64,000 bases of DNA from Nocardia pseudobrasiliensis NBRC 108224 (GCF_001613105.1 NZ_BDBS01000027.1:62001-126000), one strand, 5' to 3'. Positions 20,061 to 29,623 are shown, counted from the stretch's first letter. Made by a program: numbers and translations. Notes: generated from the sequence alone by a model not told the origin.

Positions 20061-20885
20061 TCACGCCTGCAAGAAGGCGAACTCCTCGTTGAGCTGATGC
20101 ACCCTGGTGCGCAGCGCCGCGACCGACGGCCCGGACGCGAGGACCTCGCGAGATACATTGGGCAGCACCGCCGTATAGCTGTCCGGCGATACGAGCGCCC
20201 GGATCGACTCCGCTCCCCCGCCCTGCGCTCCCACGCCGGGCATGAGGATCGGACCGTTGAGCTTGCTCAGATCCGGGGCCTCGGTCAGCGTCGCGCCGAC
20301 GACCACGCCCACCGAGCCGAACGCAGCGCCCACATTGCAGGCGGCCGCGTCGTCGACCATCGTCTGCGCGACCGTGCGCCCGTCGGCGGTAACCGTGCGC
20401 TGCAGGGCGGCCGCCTCGGGGTTGGAGGTGGCCGCGAGCACGATCACGCCGCGCCCGCCCGCCATTGCCAATTCGATTGCGGGAGTAAGCGATCCGAAGC
20501 CGAGGTAGGGCGAGACGGTGACCGCGTCACTGGCCAGCGGACCATCGCCGAGCCAGGCCGCCGCGTAGGCGGCCATGGTCGACCCGATATCGCCGCGCTT
20601 GGCGTCGGCCAGCACGAGCGTGCCCGCCGCGCGCAACGCCGCGATCGTGTCCTCGAGCACCATGAGCCCGCCCGAGCCGTATGCCTCGAAAAAGGCCACC
20701 TGTGGTTTGACCACCGCCACGCGACCCTCGAAGGCCTCGACGCAGATATCGGAGAAGCGCTTGAGCCCCTCGACGTCCTCGCTCAGGCCCCAGGCGCGCA
20801 GCAGCGACGGATGTGGATCGATACCAACGCACAGCGAACCGTGCCGCGCGGTGGCCTCCCGCATCCGCTCACCGAACGAGGTCAC
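20061..20885 (-). CDS. pyrF: Orotidine 5'-phosphate decarboxylase (type 2)
   Basis: A 274-residue enzyme that decarboxylates OMP to UMP. The active-site Asp/Lys array is LADAKRGDIGSTM, the form found in the longer type 2 enzymes of mycobacteria and myxobacteria. CVGIDPHPSLL at the N-terminus and the phosphate-binding LMPGVGAQGGG near 205 fit. The GTG start overlaps the stop of the small upstream ORF. It is the last gene of the pyr operon, before a strong hairpin. Confidence 0.96.
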   Translation of the reverse strand: MTSFGERMREATARHGSLCVGIDPHPSLLRAWGLSEDVEGLKRFSDICVEAFEGRVAVVKPQVAFFEAYGSGGLMVLEDTIAALRAAGTLVLADAKRGDIGSTMAAYAAAWLGDGPLASDAVTVSPYLGFGSLTPAIELAMAGGRGVIVLAATSNPEAAALQRTVTADGRTVAQTMVDDAAACNVGAAFGSVGVVVGATLTEAPDLSKLNGPILMPGVGAQGGGAESIRALVSPDSYTAVLPNVSREVLASGPSVAALRTRVHQLNEEFAFLQA

Positions 20886-21139
20886 CGGGCCTCCGCGTCG
20901 GCGCCGGCGAGGGCCGGCTCCGGCTCGAGCAGCTCCTCGTCGATCACCAGGGGATTGCGGCCCATCGGCGGGGTGGCGCGGAAGCCGACGGTCGAGTAAC
21001 CACCGACCTTCCGCATGCCCCGGATGTCACCGCCGCCCGGCAAGGCGGCCTCACCGGTCTCGACAGCGCGGCGCTTACGGGGCTTGACCCGCCCTGCGCC
21101 CACCGGCCGGGCACCTGCCCCAAACCCGATGGCTCCCAC
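20882..21139 (-). CDS. Small unidentified protein between carB and pyrF
   Basis: 85 residues from GTG at 21139, preceded by AGGAGAGG at 9 bases. It begins 20 bases past the carB stop, and its TGA overlaps the pyrF GTG, so it is placed as an operon member. The N-terminal half is Gly/Arg/Lys-rich and basic (RVKPRKRRAVE); the middle has GMRKVGGYSTVGFRATPPMG; the tail is acidic. No domain is recognised. It may simply couple pyrF translation to carB, or be a conserved actinobacterial small protein. Confidence 0.65.
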   Translation of the reverse strand: MGAIGFGAGARPVGAGRVKPRKRRAVETGEAALPGGGDIRGMRKVGGYSTVGFRATPPMGRNPLVIDEELLEPEPALAGADAEAR

Positions 21140-21159
21140 CGTTACGTTCCTCTCCTGAG

Positions 21160-24100
21160 TCAGCCACGCAGTACGGCGTGCAGCTCTTGCAGTGAGCGCA
21201 CCCCGATTCCGCCGTTGATCGTTGCCTCGATGCCCTGCACGGCCGCGGCCGCGCCCTGCACAGTCGTGATGCACGGGATGTTCGCACCCACCGCGGCGGT
21301 TCGGATCTCGTAGCCGTCGACCCGAGGTCCGGAATTGCCGTAAGGGGTGTTGAACACGATGTCGATCTCACCATCCTTGATCTGGTCCACGATCGTCGGT
21401 GCGTCGGTAGGCGACGGCTCCGAGTGCTTGCGCACCCGTTCACACGGAATTCCGTTGCGCCGCAACATTTCCGCCGTTCCTTCGGTAGCCAGAATTCGGA
21501 AGCCCAGGTCGTGCAGCCGCTTGACCGGGAACACCATGGCTCGCTTGTCGCGGTTGGCAATCGACACAAACACCGTACCCTCTGTCGGCAGTGAGCCGTA
21601 AGCCGCGGTCTGACTCTTGGCGAAAGCCGTACCGAAATCGGCGTCGATACCCATCACCTCGCCGGTCGACTTCATCTCCGGCGACAGCAGCGAGTCGATT
21701 CCCGAGCCGTCCGGTCGGCGGAACCGGTGGAACGGCAGCACCGCTTCCTTCACCGCGACGGGCGCGTCCATCGGCGCGTGGCCGCCGTCGCCCTCGGCGG
21801 GCAGCATGCCCTCCTTGCGCAGCTCGGCGATGGTGGCGCCCAACATGATTCGCGCCGCGGCCTTGGCCAGCGGCACCGCGGTGGCCTTGGAGACGAATGG
21901 AACCGTCCGGCTCGCGCGGGGATTGGCCTCGAGCACGTAGAGCACGTCGTCCTTGAGCGCGTACTGCACATTGAGCAGGCCGCGCACGCCGATGCCCTTG
22001 GCCAGCGCGGTGGTGCTGCGGCGCACGGCCTCGATATCGCTGCGGCCCAGGGTGATCGGCGGCAGCGCACACGCCGAGTCGCCGGAGTGGATACCGGCCT
22101 CCTCGATATGTTCCATCACGCCGCCGAGGTAGACCTCCTCGCCGTCGCACAGGGCGTCGACGTCGATCTCGATGGCGTCCTCCAGGAACCGGTCCACCAG
22201 CACCGGATGATCCGGATTCAGCTCGGTGGCCCGGGAGATATAGCCCTCGAGCGAGGCCTCGTCGTAGACGATCTCCATACCGCGCCCGCCGAGCACGTAG
22301 GACGGCCGCACCAGCACCGGATAGCCGATGCCCGTCGCGATCTTCTTGGCCTGCTCGACCGTGGTGGCGGTGCCGTACTTCGGCGCGGGCAGTCCGGCCT
22401 CGACCAGCACATGCCCGAATTCGCCGCGGTCCTCGGCCAGGTCGATCGCCGCCGCGGAGGTGCCGACCACCGGCACGCCGGCGTCGGAGAGCCGCTGCGC
22501 CAGGCCCAGCGGGGTCTGCCCGCCCAACTGCACGATCACGCCCGCGACCGTGCCCGACTCGCGCTCGGCGTGATACACCTCGAGCACATCCTCGAAGGTC
22601 AGCGGCTCGAAGTAGAGGCGATCGGCGGTGTCGTAGTCGGTGGAGACGGTCTCCGGATTGCAGTTGACCATTACCGTCTCGTATCCGGCGTCGCGCAGCG
22701 TGTGGGCGGCGTGCACGCAGGAGTAGTCGAATTCGATGCCCTGGCCGATGCGGTTGGGACCCGAACCCAGGATGAGCACCTTGTCGCGCTCGAGCTGCGG
22801 GGCGACCTCGGATTCGGCCGCGGGATCCAGCTCGTAGCTCGAATAGTGGTAAGGGGTCTTGGCCTCGAATTCGGCCGCGCAGGTGTCGACGGTCTTGTAG
22901 ACCGGCCGGATGCCGAGCCGGTGACGCAGCTCGCGCACGCCGTCCTCACCCGCCAATTCCGGTCGCAGCGCGGCGATCTGACGATCGGACAGGCCGTTGT
23001 GCTTGGCGAACCGCAGCAGCGGCTCGTCCAGTACCGGCGCGGCGAGGATCGACACCCGCAGATCCACCAGGCCCGCGACCTCGGCCACGAACCACGGGTC
23101 GATCCCCGAGGCGGCCGCGACCTCTTCGATGCTCGCGCCCAGTCGCAGCGCCCGCTCGACCTGATACAGGCGGCCCTCGGTGGGCACGCGCAGATCGTCG
23201 AGGATCGCGGCCGGATCGGTCCACTCGCCGTCGGGCTGGGTCCAGAAGCCCGCGGCCTTGGTTTCGAGCGAACGCAGCACCTTGCCCAGCGCCTCGGAGA
23301 AGTTGCGGCCCAGGCTCATCGCCTCGCCGACCGACTTCATGGTCGTGGTCAGGGTCTCGTCGGCGCCGACGAACTTCTCGAAGGCGAACCGCGGCGCCTT
23401 GACCACCACGTAGTCGAGCGTCGGCTCGAAACAGGCGGGGGTTTCCTTGGTGATGTCGTTGACGATCTCGTCGAGGGTGTAACCGATGGCCAGCTTCGCG
23501 GCGATCTTGGCGATCGGGAAGCCGGTCGCCTTGGACGCCAGCGCGGACGAGCGCGAGACGCGCGGATTCATCTCGATGACGATCAGGCGACCGTCGCGGG
23601 GGTCGACCGCGAACTGGATATTGCAGCCACCGGTGTCGACGCCGACCTCGCGCAGGATGGCGATGCCCAGATCGCGCATCTTCTGGTATTCGCGGTCGGT
23701 GAGGGTCATCGCGGGCGCCACGGTCACCGAATCACCGGTGTGCACGCCCATCGGGTCCACGTTCTCGATCGAGCAGACCACCACGACATTGTCGCGGCCG
23801 TCGCGCATCAGCTCGAGCTCGTATTCCTTCCAGCCCAGGATGGATTCCTCGATGAGCACATTCGCGGTCGGCGAGGCCGCGAGGCCGCCGCCGGCGATGC
23901 GATCGAGGTCGGCATCGTTGTAGGCCATGCCCGAGCCCAGCCCGCCCATGGTGAACGAGGGCCGCACGACCACCGGGAAGCCCAGTTCCGCAACGGTTTC
24001 GCGCACCTCCTCCATGGTGTAGCAGACCCTGGAGCGGGCGCTCTCCCCGCCGACCTTGGCGACGATGTCCTTGAACTTCTGCCGGTCCTCACCGCGCTGG

Positions 24101-24468
24101 ATGGCCTCGAAGTCCGCGCCGATCAGCTCGACGTTGTACTTCTCCAGTACGCCGCGCTCGTGCAGCGCGACCGCGGTGTTGAGCGCGGTCTGGCCGCCCA
24201 GCGTCGCCAGAATCGCGTCGGGGCGCTCCTTGTCGATGACCTTCTCGACGAATTCCGCGGTGATGGGCTCGACGTAGGTCGAGTCGGCGAACTCCGGATC
24301 GGTCATGATCGTGGCGGGGTTGGAGTTGACCAGCGATACCCGCAGGCCCTCCGCCCGCAACACCCGGCACGCCTGGGTGCCGGAGTAGTCGAATTCGCAG
24401 GCCTGGCCGATCACGATCGGGCCCGAGCCGATCACCAGGATGTGCTTCAAATCCTCGCGGCGTGGCAT
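21160..24468 (-). CDS. carB: Carbamoyl-phosphate synthase large subunit
   Basis: 1102 residues with the duplicated ATP-grasp architecture. The first half starts HILVIGSGPIVIGQACEFDY; the second repeats it as VLILGSGPNRIGQGIEFDYS near 555. Each half has its ATP-binding loop (RPSFTMGGLGSG, RPSYVLGGRGME). A C-terminal MGS-like allosteric domain follows (from ~950), where UMP and ornithine would act. With CarA it makes carbamoyl phosphate for pyrimidines and arginine. The ATG shares a base with the carA stop. Confidence 0.98.
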   Translation of the reverse strand: MPRREDLKHILVIGSGPIVIGQACEFDYSGTQACRVLRAEGLRVSLVNSNPATIMTDPEFADSTYVEPITAEFVEKVIDKERPDAILATLGGQTALNTAVALHERGVLEKYNVELIGADFEAIQRGEDRQKFKDIVAKVGGESARSRVCYTMEEVRETVAELGFPVVVRPSFTMGGLGSGMAYNDADLDRIAGGGLAASPTANVLIEESILGWKEYELELMRDGRDNVVVVCSIENVDPMGVHTGDSVTVAPAMTLTDREYQKMRDLGIAILREVGVDTGGCNIQFAVDPRDGRLIVIEMNPRVSRSSALASKATGFPIAKIAAKLAIGYTLDEIVNDITKETPACFEPTLDYVVVKAPRFAFEKFVGADETLTTTMKSVGEAMSLGRNFSEALGKVLRSLETKAAGFWTQPDGEWTDPAAILDDLRVPTEGRLYQVERALRLGASIEEVAAASGIDPWFVAEVAGLVDLRVSILAAPVLDEPLLRFAKHNGLSDRQIAALRPELAGEDGVRELRHRLGIRPVYKTVDTCAAEFEAKTPYHYSSYELDPAAESEVAPQLERDKVLILGSGPNRIGQGIEFDYSCVHAAHTLRDAGYETVMVNCNPETVSTDYDTADRLYFEPLTFEDVLEVYHAERESGTVAGVIVQLGGQTPLGLAQRLSDAGVPVVGTSAAAIDLAEDRGEFGHVLVEAGLPAPKYGTATTVEQAKKIATGIGYPVLVRPSYVLGGRGMEIVYDEASLEGYISRATELNPDHPVLVDRFLEDAIEIDVDALCDGEEVYLGGVMEHIEEAGIHSGDSACALPPITLGRSDIEAVRRSTTALAKGIGVRGLLNVQYALKDDVLYVLEANPRASRTVPFVSKATAVPLAKAAARIMLGATIAELRKEGMLPAEGDGGHAPMDAPVAVKEAVLPFHRFRRPDGSGIDSLLSPEMKSTGEVMGIDADFGTAFAKSQTAAYGSLPTEGTVFVSIANRDKRAMVFPVKRLHDLGFRILATEGTAEMLRRNGIPCERVRKHSEPSPTDAPTIVDQIKDGEIDIVFNTPYGNSGPRVDGYEIRTAAVGANIPCITTVQGAAAAVQGIEATINGGIGVRSLQELHAVLRG

Positions 24469-25586
24469 CAGACTCCCTCCATGAGACCGGCGAAGCGGTC
24501 GAAAAGATAGGCGGCGTCGTGCGGACCCGCGGCGGCCTCGGGGTGGTACTGCACGGAGAAGGCGCGACCGTCGACCAGCCGCACGCCCTCGACCGTGCCG
24601 TCGTTGGCACAGGTGTGGCTGACCTCGGCGACGCCGAAGGGAGTGTCGAAGCGCTGTCCGGCCTCGCCCTCGAGCGCGAAGCCGTGGTTCTGCGCGGTGA
24701 TCGAGATCTGTCCGGTGGCGTGGTCGACGACCGGCACGTTGATGCCGCGGTGGCCGAACTTCATCTTGTAGGTCTTCAAACCCAGCGCACGGCCCAGGAT
24801 CTGGTTGCCGAAACAGATGCCGAACAGCGGAAGCCCCTCGCCCAGAACGGCTTTGGTGAGATCCACCGCGGCGTCCTGGGTGGCCGGATCGCCCGGACCG
24901 TTGGACAGGAACACACCGTTGGGCTCGAGTTCCTTGATCTGGTCCAGCGTCACATTCGACGGGACCACGTGCACCCGCATACCGCGCTCGGCGAACATGC
25001 GCGGGGTATTGGTCTTGATCCCCAGATCGACCGCGACGACGGTGAACCGATGCGCGTCGGCGGGCTCGATCGTGTAGACGTTGTCGGTGCTGACCTCCTC
25101 GGCCAGATCCGCGCCGAGCATCGAGGCCTGGCCGTTGACCCGGGCCAGCAGTTCGTCGGTCGAGGCGTCGGCGGCCGAGCCGGAGAAGATGCCCGCCTTC
25201 ATCGAACCGCGCGAGCGCAGATGCCGCACCAGCGCGCGGGTGTCGATCCCCGCGATGCCGACCACGTGCTGGCGTTCCAGCTCGTCCTGCAGCGTGGTGG
25301 TCGAGCGCCAGTTCGAGGCGCGCTTGGCGGGGTCGCGCACGGCGTAACCGGCGACCCAGATCTTCTGCGACTCGTCGTCCTCGTCGTTCCAGCCCGTATT
25401 GCCGATCTGCGGGGCCGTGGCCACCACGATCTGGCGGTGATAACTCGGATCGGTCAGGGTCTCCTGATATCCGGTCATCGCGGTGCAGAACACCGCCTCG
25501 CCCAGGGTCTCTCCGGTGGCCCCGAAGGACGCGCCGCGGAATACGCGACCATCCTCGAGCACCATCACAGCGGTCGAACCACTCAT
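24468..25586 (-). CDS. carA: Carbamoyl-phosphate synthase small (glutaminase) subunit
   Basis: 372 residues. The N-terminal CPSase small-subunit domain has GYQETLTDPSYHRQIV. The C-terminal class I glutamine amidotransferase has the nucleophile loop FGICFGNQILGRALG and the His/Glu pair in SVQYHPEAAAGPHD. GICFGNQ rather than GICLGHQ is the usual actinobacterial form. The ATG overlaps the preceding membrane-protein stop. Confidence 0.97.
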   Translation of the reverse strand: MSGSTAVMVLEDGRVFRGASFGATGETLGEAVFCTAMTGYQETLTDPSYHRQIVVATAPQIGNTGWNDEDDESQKIWVAGYAVRDPAKRASNWRSTTTLQDELERQHVVGIAGIDTRALVRHLRSRGSMKAGIFSGSAADASTDELLARVNGQASMLGADLAEEVSTDNVYTIEPADAHRFTVVAVDLGIKTNTPRMFAERGMRVHVVPSNVTLDQIKELEPNGVFLSNGPGDPATQDAAVDLTKAVLGEGLPLFGICFGNQILGRALGLKTYKMKFGHRGINVPVVDHATGQISITAQNHGFALEGEAGQRFDTPFGVAEVSHTCANDGTVEGVRLVDGRAFSVQYHPEAAAGPHDAAYLFDRFAGLMEGV

Positions 25587-26092
25587 GCTCTCTCGTCTCC
25601 CGTCGTCGTGCCGGTCGTGTTCGCCGTCCAGGCCGGATACACCGTCTTGTCGTCCCCTCGGAATCCGGTGTCCACCTCGGTCCCGGTCGGCAGTTTCCAG
25701 CGAATTACCAGCACACCCTCTGCTGTCATCACCTTGCCCGCATGTCCCCGCTCGGTACGCACCGCGGTGATGGATTCGTTCGGAATCCAGATCGCCGCCG
25801 CACCGTCGCGCTCCAGCAGGATGCCCCGCTCGAAGCGGGTGAGCTCCGCCGTGGCCCGGAACCCCAGATCGCCCACCGCGATTCGGTTCTGCCAGCTCGG
25901 GGCCAGCGTGGTTCCGGTGTAGAGGCCCGTGGTCGGTTCCAGCAGTTGCGCGCCCAGTTCGGCGGGCACCGGCGGCAATTCACCGACCGAGGCCGCCTGC
26001 TTGCGCGCCTTGTTCTGCCAGGCCCGATACATCAGCCACAGGCACAGCAGAAACAGTGCCAGCAGCCCGAGCACCCACAGCAGTCGCTCCAT
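25583..26092 (-). CDS. Membrane-anchored PH-like domain protein in the pyr operon
   Basis: 169 residues. One N-terminal membrane helix (residues ~4-22, LLWVLGLLALFLLCLWLMY) is followed by a basic stop-transfer stretch and a cytosolic beta-rich domain from ~55. The arrangement matches the conserved protein found between pyrC and carA in mycobacteria (the Rv1382-type protein). It abuts pyrC exactly and overlaps carA, so it is a true operon member. Its function is unknown; it contains no catalytic motif. Confidence 0.82.
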   Translation of the reverse strand: MERLLWVLGLLALFLLCLWLMYRAWQNKARKQAASVGELPPVPAELGAQLLEPTTGLYTGTTLAPSWQNRIAVGDLGFRATAELTRFERGILLERDGAAAIWIPNESITAVRTERGHAGKVMTAEGVLVIRWKLPTGTEVDTGFRGDDKTVYPAWTANTTGTTTGDERA

Positions 26093-27391
26093 TTACAGAC
26101 CCACTCTCGCCTTGCCGTCGCGAGCCGTGATCCGCCCGCGCAGCAACGTCGCCGTCACCCGCGCGGGCAGGGTCATCGCCTCGAAAGGCGTGTTGTCGGA
26201 AATGCTCGCGAGCTCCGTTGCCCGCACGGTCCATTCCGTCTCCGGATCGACCAGCGTCAGGTTGGCCGGTTCGCCGACCGCCAGCGGCCGGCCCTGATCA
26301 TCCAGACCCGCGATGCGCGAAGGGTTCTCGCTCATCACCCGCGCCACCCCGCGCCAGTCCAGCAGCCCGGTGCGCACCATCGTCTCGACGATGACCGACA
26401 GCGCGGTCTCGAGTCCCAGCATGCCGGGGCGGGCGGCGGCGAATTCGCAGCACTTGTCCTGTTCGGCATGTGGGGCGTGGTCGGTGGCCACGCAATCGAT
26501 GACGCCCTCGGCCAGCGCCCGGCGCAGCGCCTGGGCATCGCTGGCCTCGCGCAGCGGCGGATTGACCTTGTTGACCGCGTCGTAGGTCTCCAGCCGCGAA
26601 TCATCGAGCAGCAGATGATGCGGGGTGACCTCGGCGCTGATCGAAATGCCTTGGCCCTTCGCCCATTTCAGCAGTTCGACGGTGCCCGCGGTGGAGGCGT
26701 GGCAGATGTGCACGCGCGCACCGGCGTCGCGGGCCAGCAGCGCGTCGCGGGCCACGATCGACTCCTCGGCCGCGCGCGGCCAGCCGTGCAGACCCAACCG
26801 CGCGGCATTCGGGCCCTCGTGCGCCACCGCGCCCTTGGTCAGCCGCGGCTCCTCGGCGTGCTGGGCGATGAGCACACCGAGGGTGTTCGCGTACTCGAGC
26901 GCCCGCCGCATGATCAGCGGGTCGTAGACGCAGTGGCCGTCGTCGGAGAACATCCGCACCCCGGCCGCGCCCGCGGCCATGGTGCCCATCTCGGCCAGTT
27001 GCTTACCCTCGAGGCCCACGGTCACCGCGCCGACCGGATAGACGTCGACCAGGCCGACCTCCTGCCCGCGCCGCCACACGTGATCGGTGACCACGACGCT
27101 GTCGGCGACCGGGCTGGTATTGGCCATGGCGAACACCGCGGTGTAACCGCCGAGCGCCGCGGCGGCCGAACCGGTTTCGATGGTTTCGGTGTCCTCGCGG
27201 CCCGGCTCGCGCAGATGCGTGTGCAGGTCGACGAAACCGGGGAGCAGGATCTGCCCGGTTCCGTCGATGACCTCCGCGTCGGCCTCGTCCAGATCCGCGG
27301 CGATCTCGCGGATCTCACCGTCGACGATCAACACATCGACGGGTTCGCCCTCGCCGTACAGGCGGACACTCTTGATCACGATATTTCTCAT
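26093..27391 (-). CDS. pyrC: Dihydroorotase
   Basis: A 432-residue class I amidohydrolase that cyclises carbamoyl aspartate. Metal ligands: HxH in GFVDLHTHLREPG, then the His of the HICHAST segment, and Asp in CVATDHAPH. The carbamylated-Lys region (residues ~150) is replaced by SDDGHCV, as in the type found in actinobacteria and Aquifex, where an Asp serves. The ATG overlaps the pyrB stop. Confidence 0.96.
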   Translation of the reverse strand: MRNIVIKSVRLYGEGEPVDVLIVDGEIREIAADLDEADAEVIDGTGQILLPGFVDLHTHLREPGREDTETIETGSAAAALGGYTAVFAMANTSPVADSVVVTDHVWRRGQEVGLVDVYPVGAVTVGLEGKQLAEMGTMAAGAAGVRMFSDDGHCVYDPLIMRRALEYANTLGVLIAQHAEEPRLTKGAVAHEGPNAARLGLHGWPRAAEESIVARDALLARDAGARVHICHASTAGTVELLKWAKGQGISISAEVTPHHLLLDDSRLETYDAVNKVNPPLREASDAQALRRALAEGVIDCVATDHAPHAEQDKCCEFAAARPGMLGLETALSVIVETMVRTGLLDWRGVARVMSENPSRIAGLDDQGRPLAVGEPANLTLVDPETEWTVRATELASISDNTPFEAMTLPARVTATLLRGRITARDGKARVGL

Positions 27392-28353
27392 GCCACCGCC
27401 TCCCCGGCTCCGATCAGCAGGCGGAACAGCACCGCCATGCGCATGTGCACGCCATTGGTGACCTGTTGCAGCACCGCCGCTTTCGGCGAATCGGCCACCG
27501 AGTGCGCGATTTCCATACCGCGCAGCATCGGACCCGGGTGCAGCACCACCGCGTGCTCGTCGAGCAGCGCCAGACGTCGCTCGTTCAGTCCGTAGTTGAT
27601 CGAGTACTCGCGCGCCGACGGGAAGAATCCGCCGTTCATCCGCTCGGCCTGCACGCGCAGCATCATGACCGCGTCCGCCCCCGGCAGTTCGGCGTCGAGG
27701 GAGTGCGAAACCCGCACGGGCCAGGCGTCCACGCCGACCGGCAGCAGCGTACGCGGCGCGACGAGCACCACCTCGGCTCCGAGAATGCTCAGCAGGAACG
27801 CGTTCGAGCGGGCCACCCGGCTGTGCAGGATGTCACCGACCAGCACGATCCGCTTATCCGCCAGATCGCCGAGGCGCTGACGCAGGGTGAGCGCGTCGAG
27901 CAGGGCCTGGGTCGGATGCTCGTGCATACCGTCGCCGGCGTTGATGATCGCCGGACCCACGCCCGCGTAACCGCCGCGCCCGGAATCCAATTCGCCGAAC
28001 CAGCGCGCGATCTGATGGGCCGCGCCGGAGGCCGGATGCCGCACGATCAGCGCGTCGGCGCCCGCGGCGTGCAGAGTCAGCGCGGTATCGCGCAGCGATT
28101 CGCCCTTGGACACCGAGGAGCTCGAGGCGCTGACATTGATCACATCCGCGCTCATCCACTTGCCCGCGACCTCGAACGAGACCCGGGTCCGAGTGGAGTT
28201 CTCGAAGAACACGGTCATCACCGTGCGCCCGCGCAACGTCGGCAACTTACGCACCTCACGCCCCAGCAGGGCCTGCTCGAAACGCTGGGCATCATCCAGC
28301 AATTCGGTGGCGGCGTCGCGATCCAGATCGGTGACGGAGAGAAGATGCCTCAC
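27388..28353 (-). CDS. pyrB: Aspartate carbamoyltransferase catalytic subunit
   Basis: A 321-residue enzyme joining carbamoyl phosphate and aspartate. Carbamoyl-phosphate loop FFENSTRTRVSFE, the HPTQALLDALTL segment and the 240s loop MMLRVQAERM are present. No pyrI regulatory subunit is encoded here, so control is likely through PyrR and CarB. The GTG start overlaps the pyrR stop. Confidence 0.97.
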   Translation of the reverse strand: MRHLLSVTDLDRDAATELLDDAQRFEQALLGREVRKLPTLRGRTVMTVFFENSTRTRVSFEVAGKWMSADVINVSASSSSVSKGESLRDTALTLHAAGADALIVRHPASGAAHQIARWFGELDSGRGGYAGVGPAIINAGDGMHEHPTQALLDALTLRQRLGDLADKRIVLVGDILHSRVARSNAFLLSILGAEVVLVAPRTLLPVGVDAWPVRVSHSLDAELPGADAVMMLRVQAERMNGGFFPSAREYSINYGLNERRLALLDEHAVVLHPGPMLRGMEIAHSVADSPKAAVLQQVTNGVHMRMAVLFRLLIGAGEAVA

Positions 28354-28985
28354 TTCCCCTCCCCCTGATGCAGATACACGCTGTCGCGGCCGTCGTGTTC
28401 GGTCAAGAGCACGGAGATGTCCTCGCTGCGGGCGGTCGGGACGTTCTTGCCGACGTAGTCGGCGCGGATGGGTAGTTCGCGATGGCCGCGATCGATGAGC
28501 ACCGCCAGCTGCACCGCGCGGGGACGGCCCAGATCGCGCAGGCCGTCGAGGGCCGATCGCACGCTGCGACCGGAGAACAGTACGTCGTCGACCAGAACCA
28601 CCAGCGCGTCCTCGATCCCACCCTCGGGCACCGAGGTGCGCTCGAGCGGGCGGTGCGGGCGATTGCGCAGATCATCGCGATACAGGGTGATGTCCAGCGA
28701 GCCGACGGCCGGGCGCACGCCGGAGAACTCCTCGATCCGATCGGCCAGCCGTGTGGCCAAACCGGTTCCGCGCGTGGGGATTCCGATCAGCACTACGCGA
28801 GGGATGCTGGGATCCGCGGAGTCGAGGGCGGTCTTCTCGATGATCTGATGCGCCATGCGCGCGATGGTCCGGCCGACATCCTGGGCGGACAACAGCTCAC
28901 GCCCGGCCCGCACCCATTCGGGATCGTGCCGCTGCGAATATTCGCCCGCGCTCGACCTGGCGGCCCGGTCCTCGGGCACGCTCAT
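28350..28985 (-). CDS. pyrR: Pyrimidine operon regulator PyrR / uracil phosphoribosyltransferase
   Basis: 211 residues. The PRTase core has VVLIGIPTRGTGLA and the PRPP loop LVVLVDDVLFSGRSVRSAL. N-terminal basic residues (about 20 more than in Bacillus PyrR) come first. PyrR binds a conserved hairpin in pyr mRNA when UMP is high. The ATG at 28985 is preceded by GGAAGGAGG, and that ribosome-binding site lies inside a PyrR-binding-like element. It is the first gene of the eight-gene pyr operon. Confidence 0.96.
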   Translation of the reverse strand: MSVPEDRAARSSAGEYSQRHDPEWVRAGRELLSAQDVGRTIARMAHQIIEKTALDSADPSIPRVVLIGIPTRGTGLATRLADRIEEFSGVRPAVGSLDITLYRDDLRNRPHRPLERTSVPEGGIEDALVVLVDDVLFSGRSVRSALDGLRDLGRPRAVQLAVLIDRGHRELPIRADYVGKNVPTARSEDISVLLTEHDGRDSVYLHQGEGK

Positions 28986-28988
28986 GCC

Positions 28989-29017
28989 GACCTCCTTCCC
29001 CGCCTCACCGGACGGTC
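28989..29017 (-). promoter_or_regulatory. PyrR-binding RNA element overlapping the pyrR ribosome-binding site
   Basis: On the minus strand the leader reads GACCGTCCGGTGAGGC, followed by GGGGAAGGAGGTC. It contains the family-like pieces TCCnGnGAGGC and AAGG, closed by outer GACC/GGTC pairing. The Shine-Dalgarno bases GGAAGGAGG form its 3' side, so PyrR binding would hide them and block translation, as is known for mycobacterial pyrR. No terminator hairpin of the Bacillus attenuation type is seen. Confidence 0.65.
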
Positions 29018-29220
29018 CTTTAAAGGATGTCTTCCGGCGGGAAACTCTAGCAGCGCGCCCGCGATCGACCGCCATCGGGGGTGGCCGGTGTGAGGGCCGC
29101 CACCTGGGCGAATACGGACATATGGGCATGCGACGGCGACCGCTGAGTTCGCGCCACGGCATGGACATCGCCGATTCGCCTGGCAACCATGTGGTAATCC
29201 GCAGGCAGAGGAGGTGCGAC

Positions 29221-29622
29221 ATGCGTATTCGAATCGCCGCCGGCACGATCCTGATCGTCGCGGCGACCGCGGTGCCACTCGGCGTCGGCACGGCGTCGGC
29301 CGTCTCGATCGGACCCGACGCCATGACCGACGGCACGGCGCTCTCGCTCACCCACGAAGAGACCGCGGCCGTATCCCGGATGAGGCTCGGCCCCGCGATC
29401 GCCCAGCTCGTCCCCGGCCGCGGCTGGACCCCGGCCGGGCGGGCCGATCTCGCCGAGACATTGACCTCGGCCGCCGACACCGCCGCGACGAAGCCGGGGG
29501 CCTATCTGTTCGTCTCGCTGGTGGGCGATCCATCCGACCCGGACCATGTCGACGCCGGATACCGAGAGCCGACGGGCCCGTGCTGTGTCGAATCGCATTT
29601 CACCGTGGTCGCGCAGCAGTGA
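29221..29622 (+). CDS. Small secreted protein of unknown function
   Basis: 133 residues. Residues 1-26 are a Sec signal peptide (MRIRIAAGTILIVAATAVPL) with an ASA cleavage site. The mature part has a subtilisin-inhibitor-like flavour, with a GPCCVESHFTV tail and two adjacent Cys, but no confident family. AGAGGAGG precedes the ATG. It lies convergent to a secreted lipase, with one base between the stops. 28986-29220 upstream holds the divergent pyrR leader and this gene's promoter. Confidence 0.75.
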   Translation: MRIRIAAGTILIVAATAVPLGVGTASAVSIGPDAMTDGTALSLTHEETAAVSRMRLGPAIAQLVPGRGWTPAGRADLAETLTSAADTAATKPGAYLFVSLVGDPSDPDHVDAGYREPTGPCCVESHFTVVAQQ

Positions 29623-29623
29623 T

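Noticed and set aside
21727..24510. Long plus-strand open frame opposite carB
   Set aside because: The product is a Gly/Arg/His/Asp-rich shadow of carB on the other strand, without family similarity.
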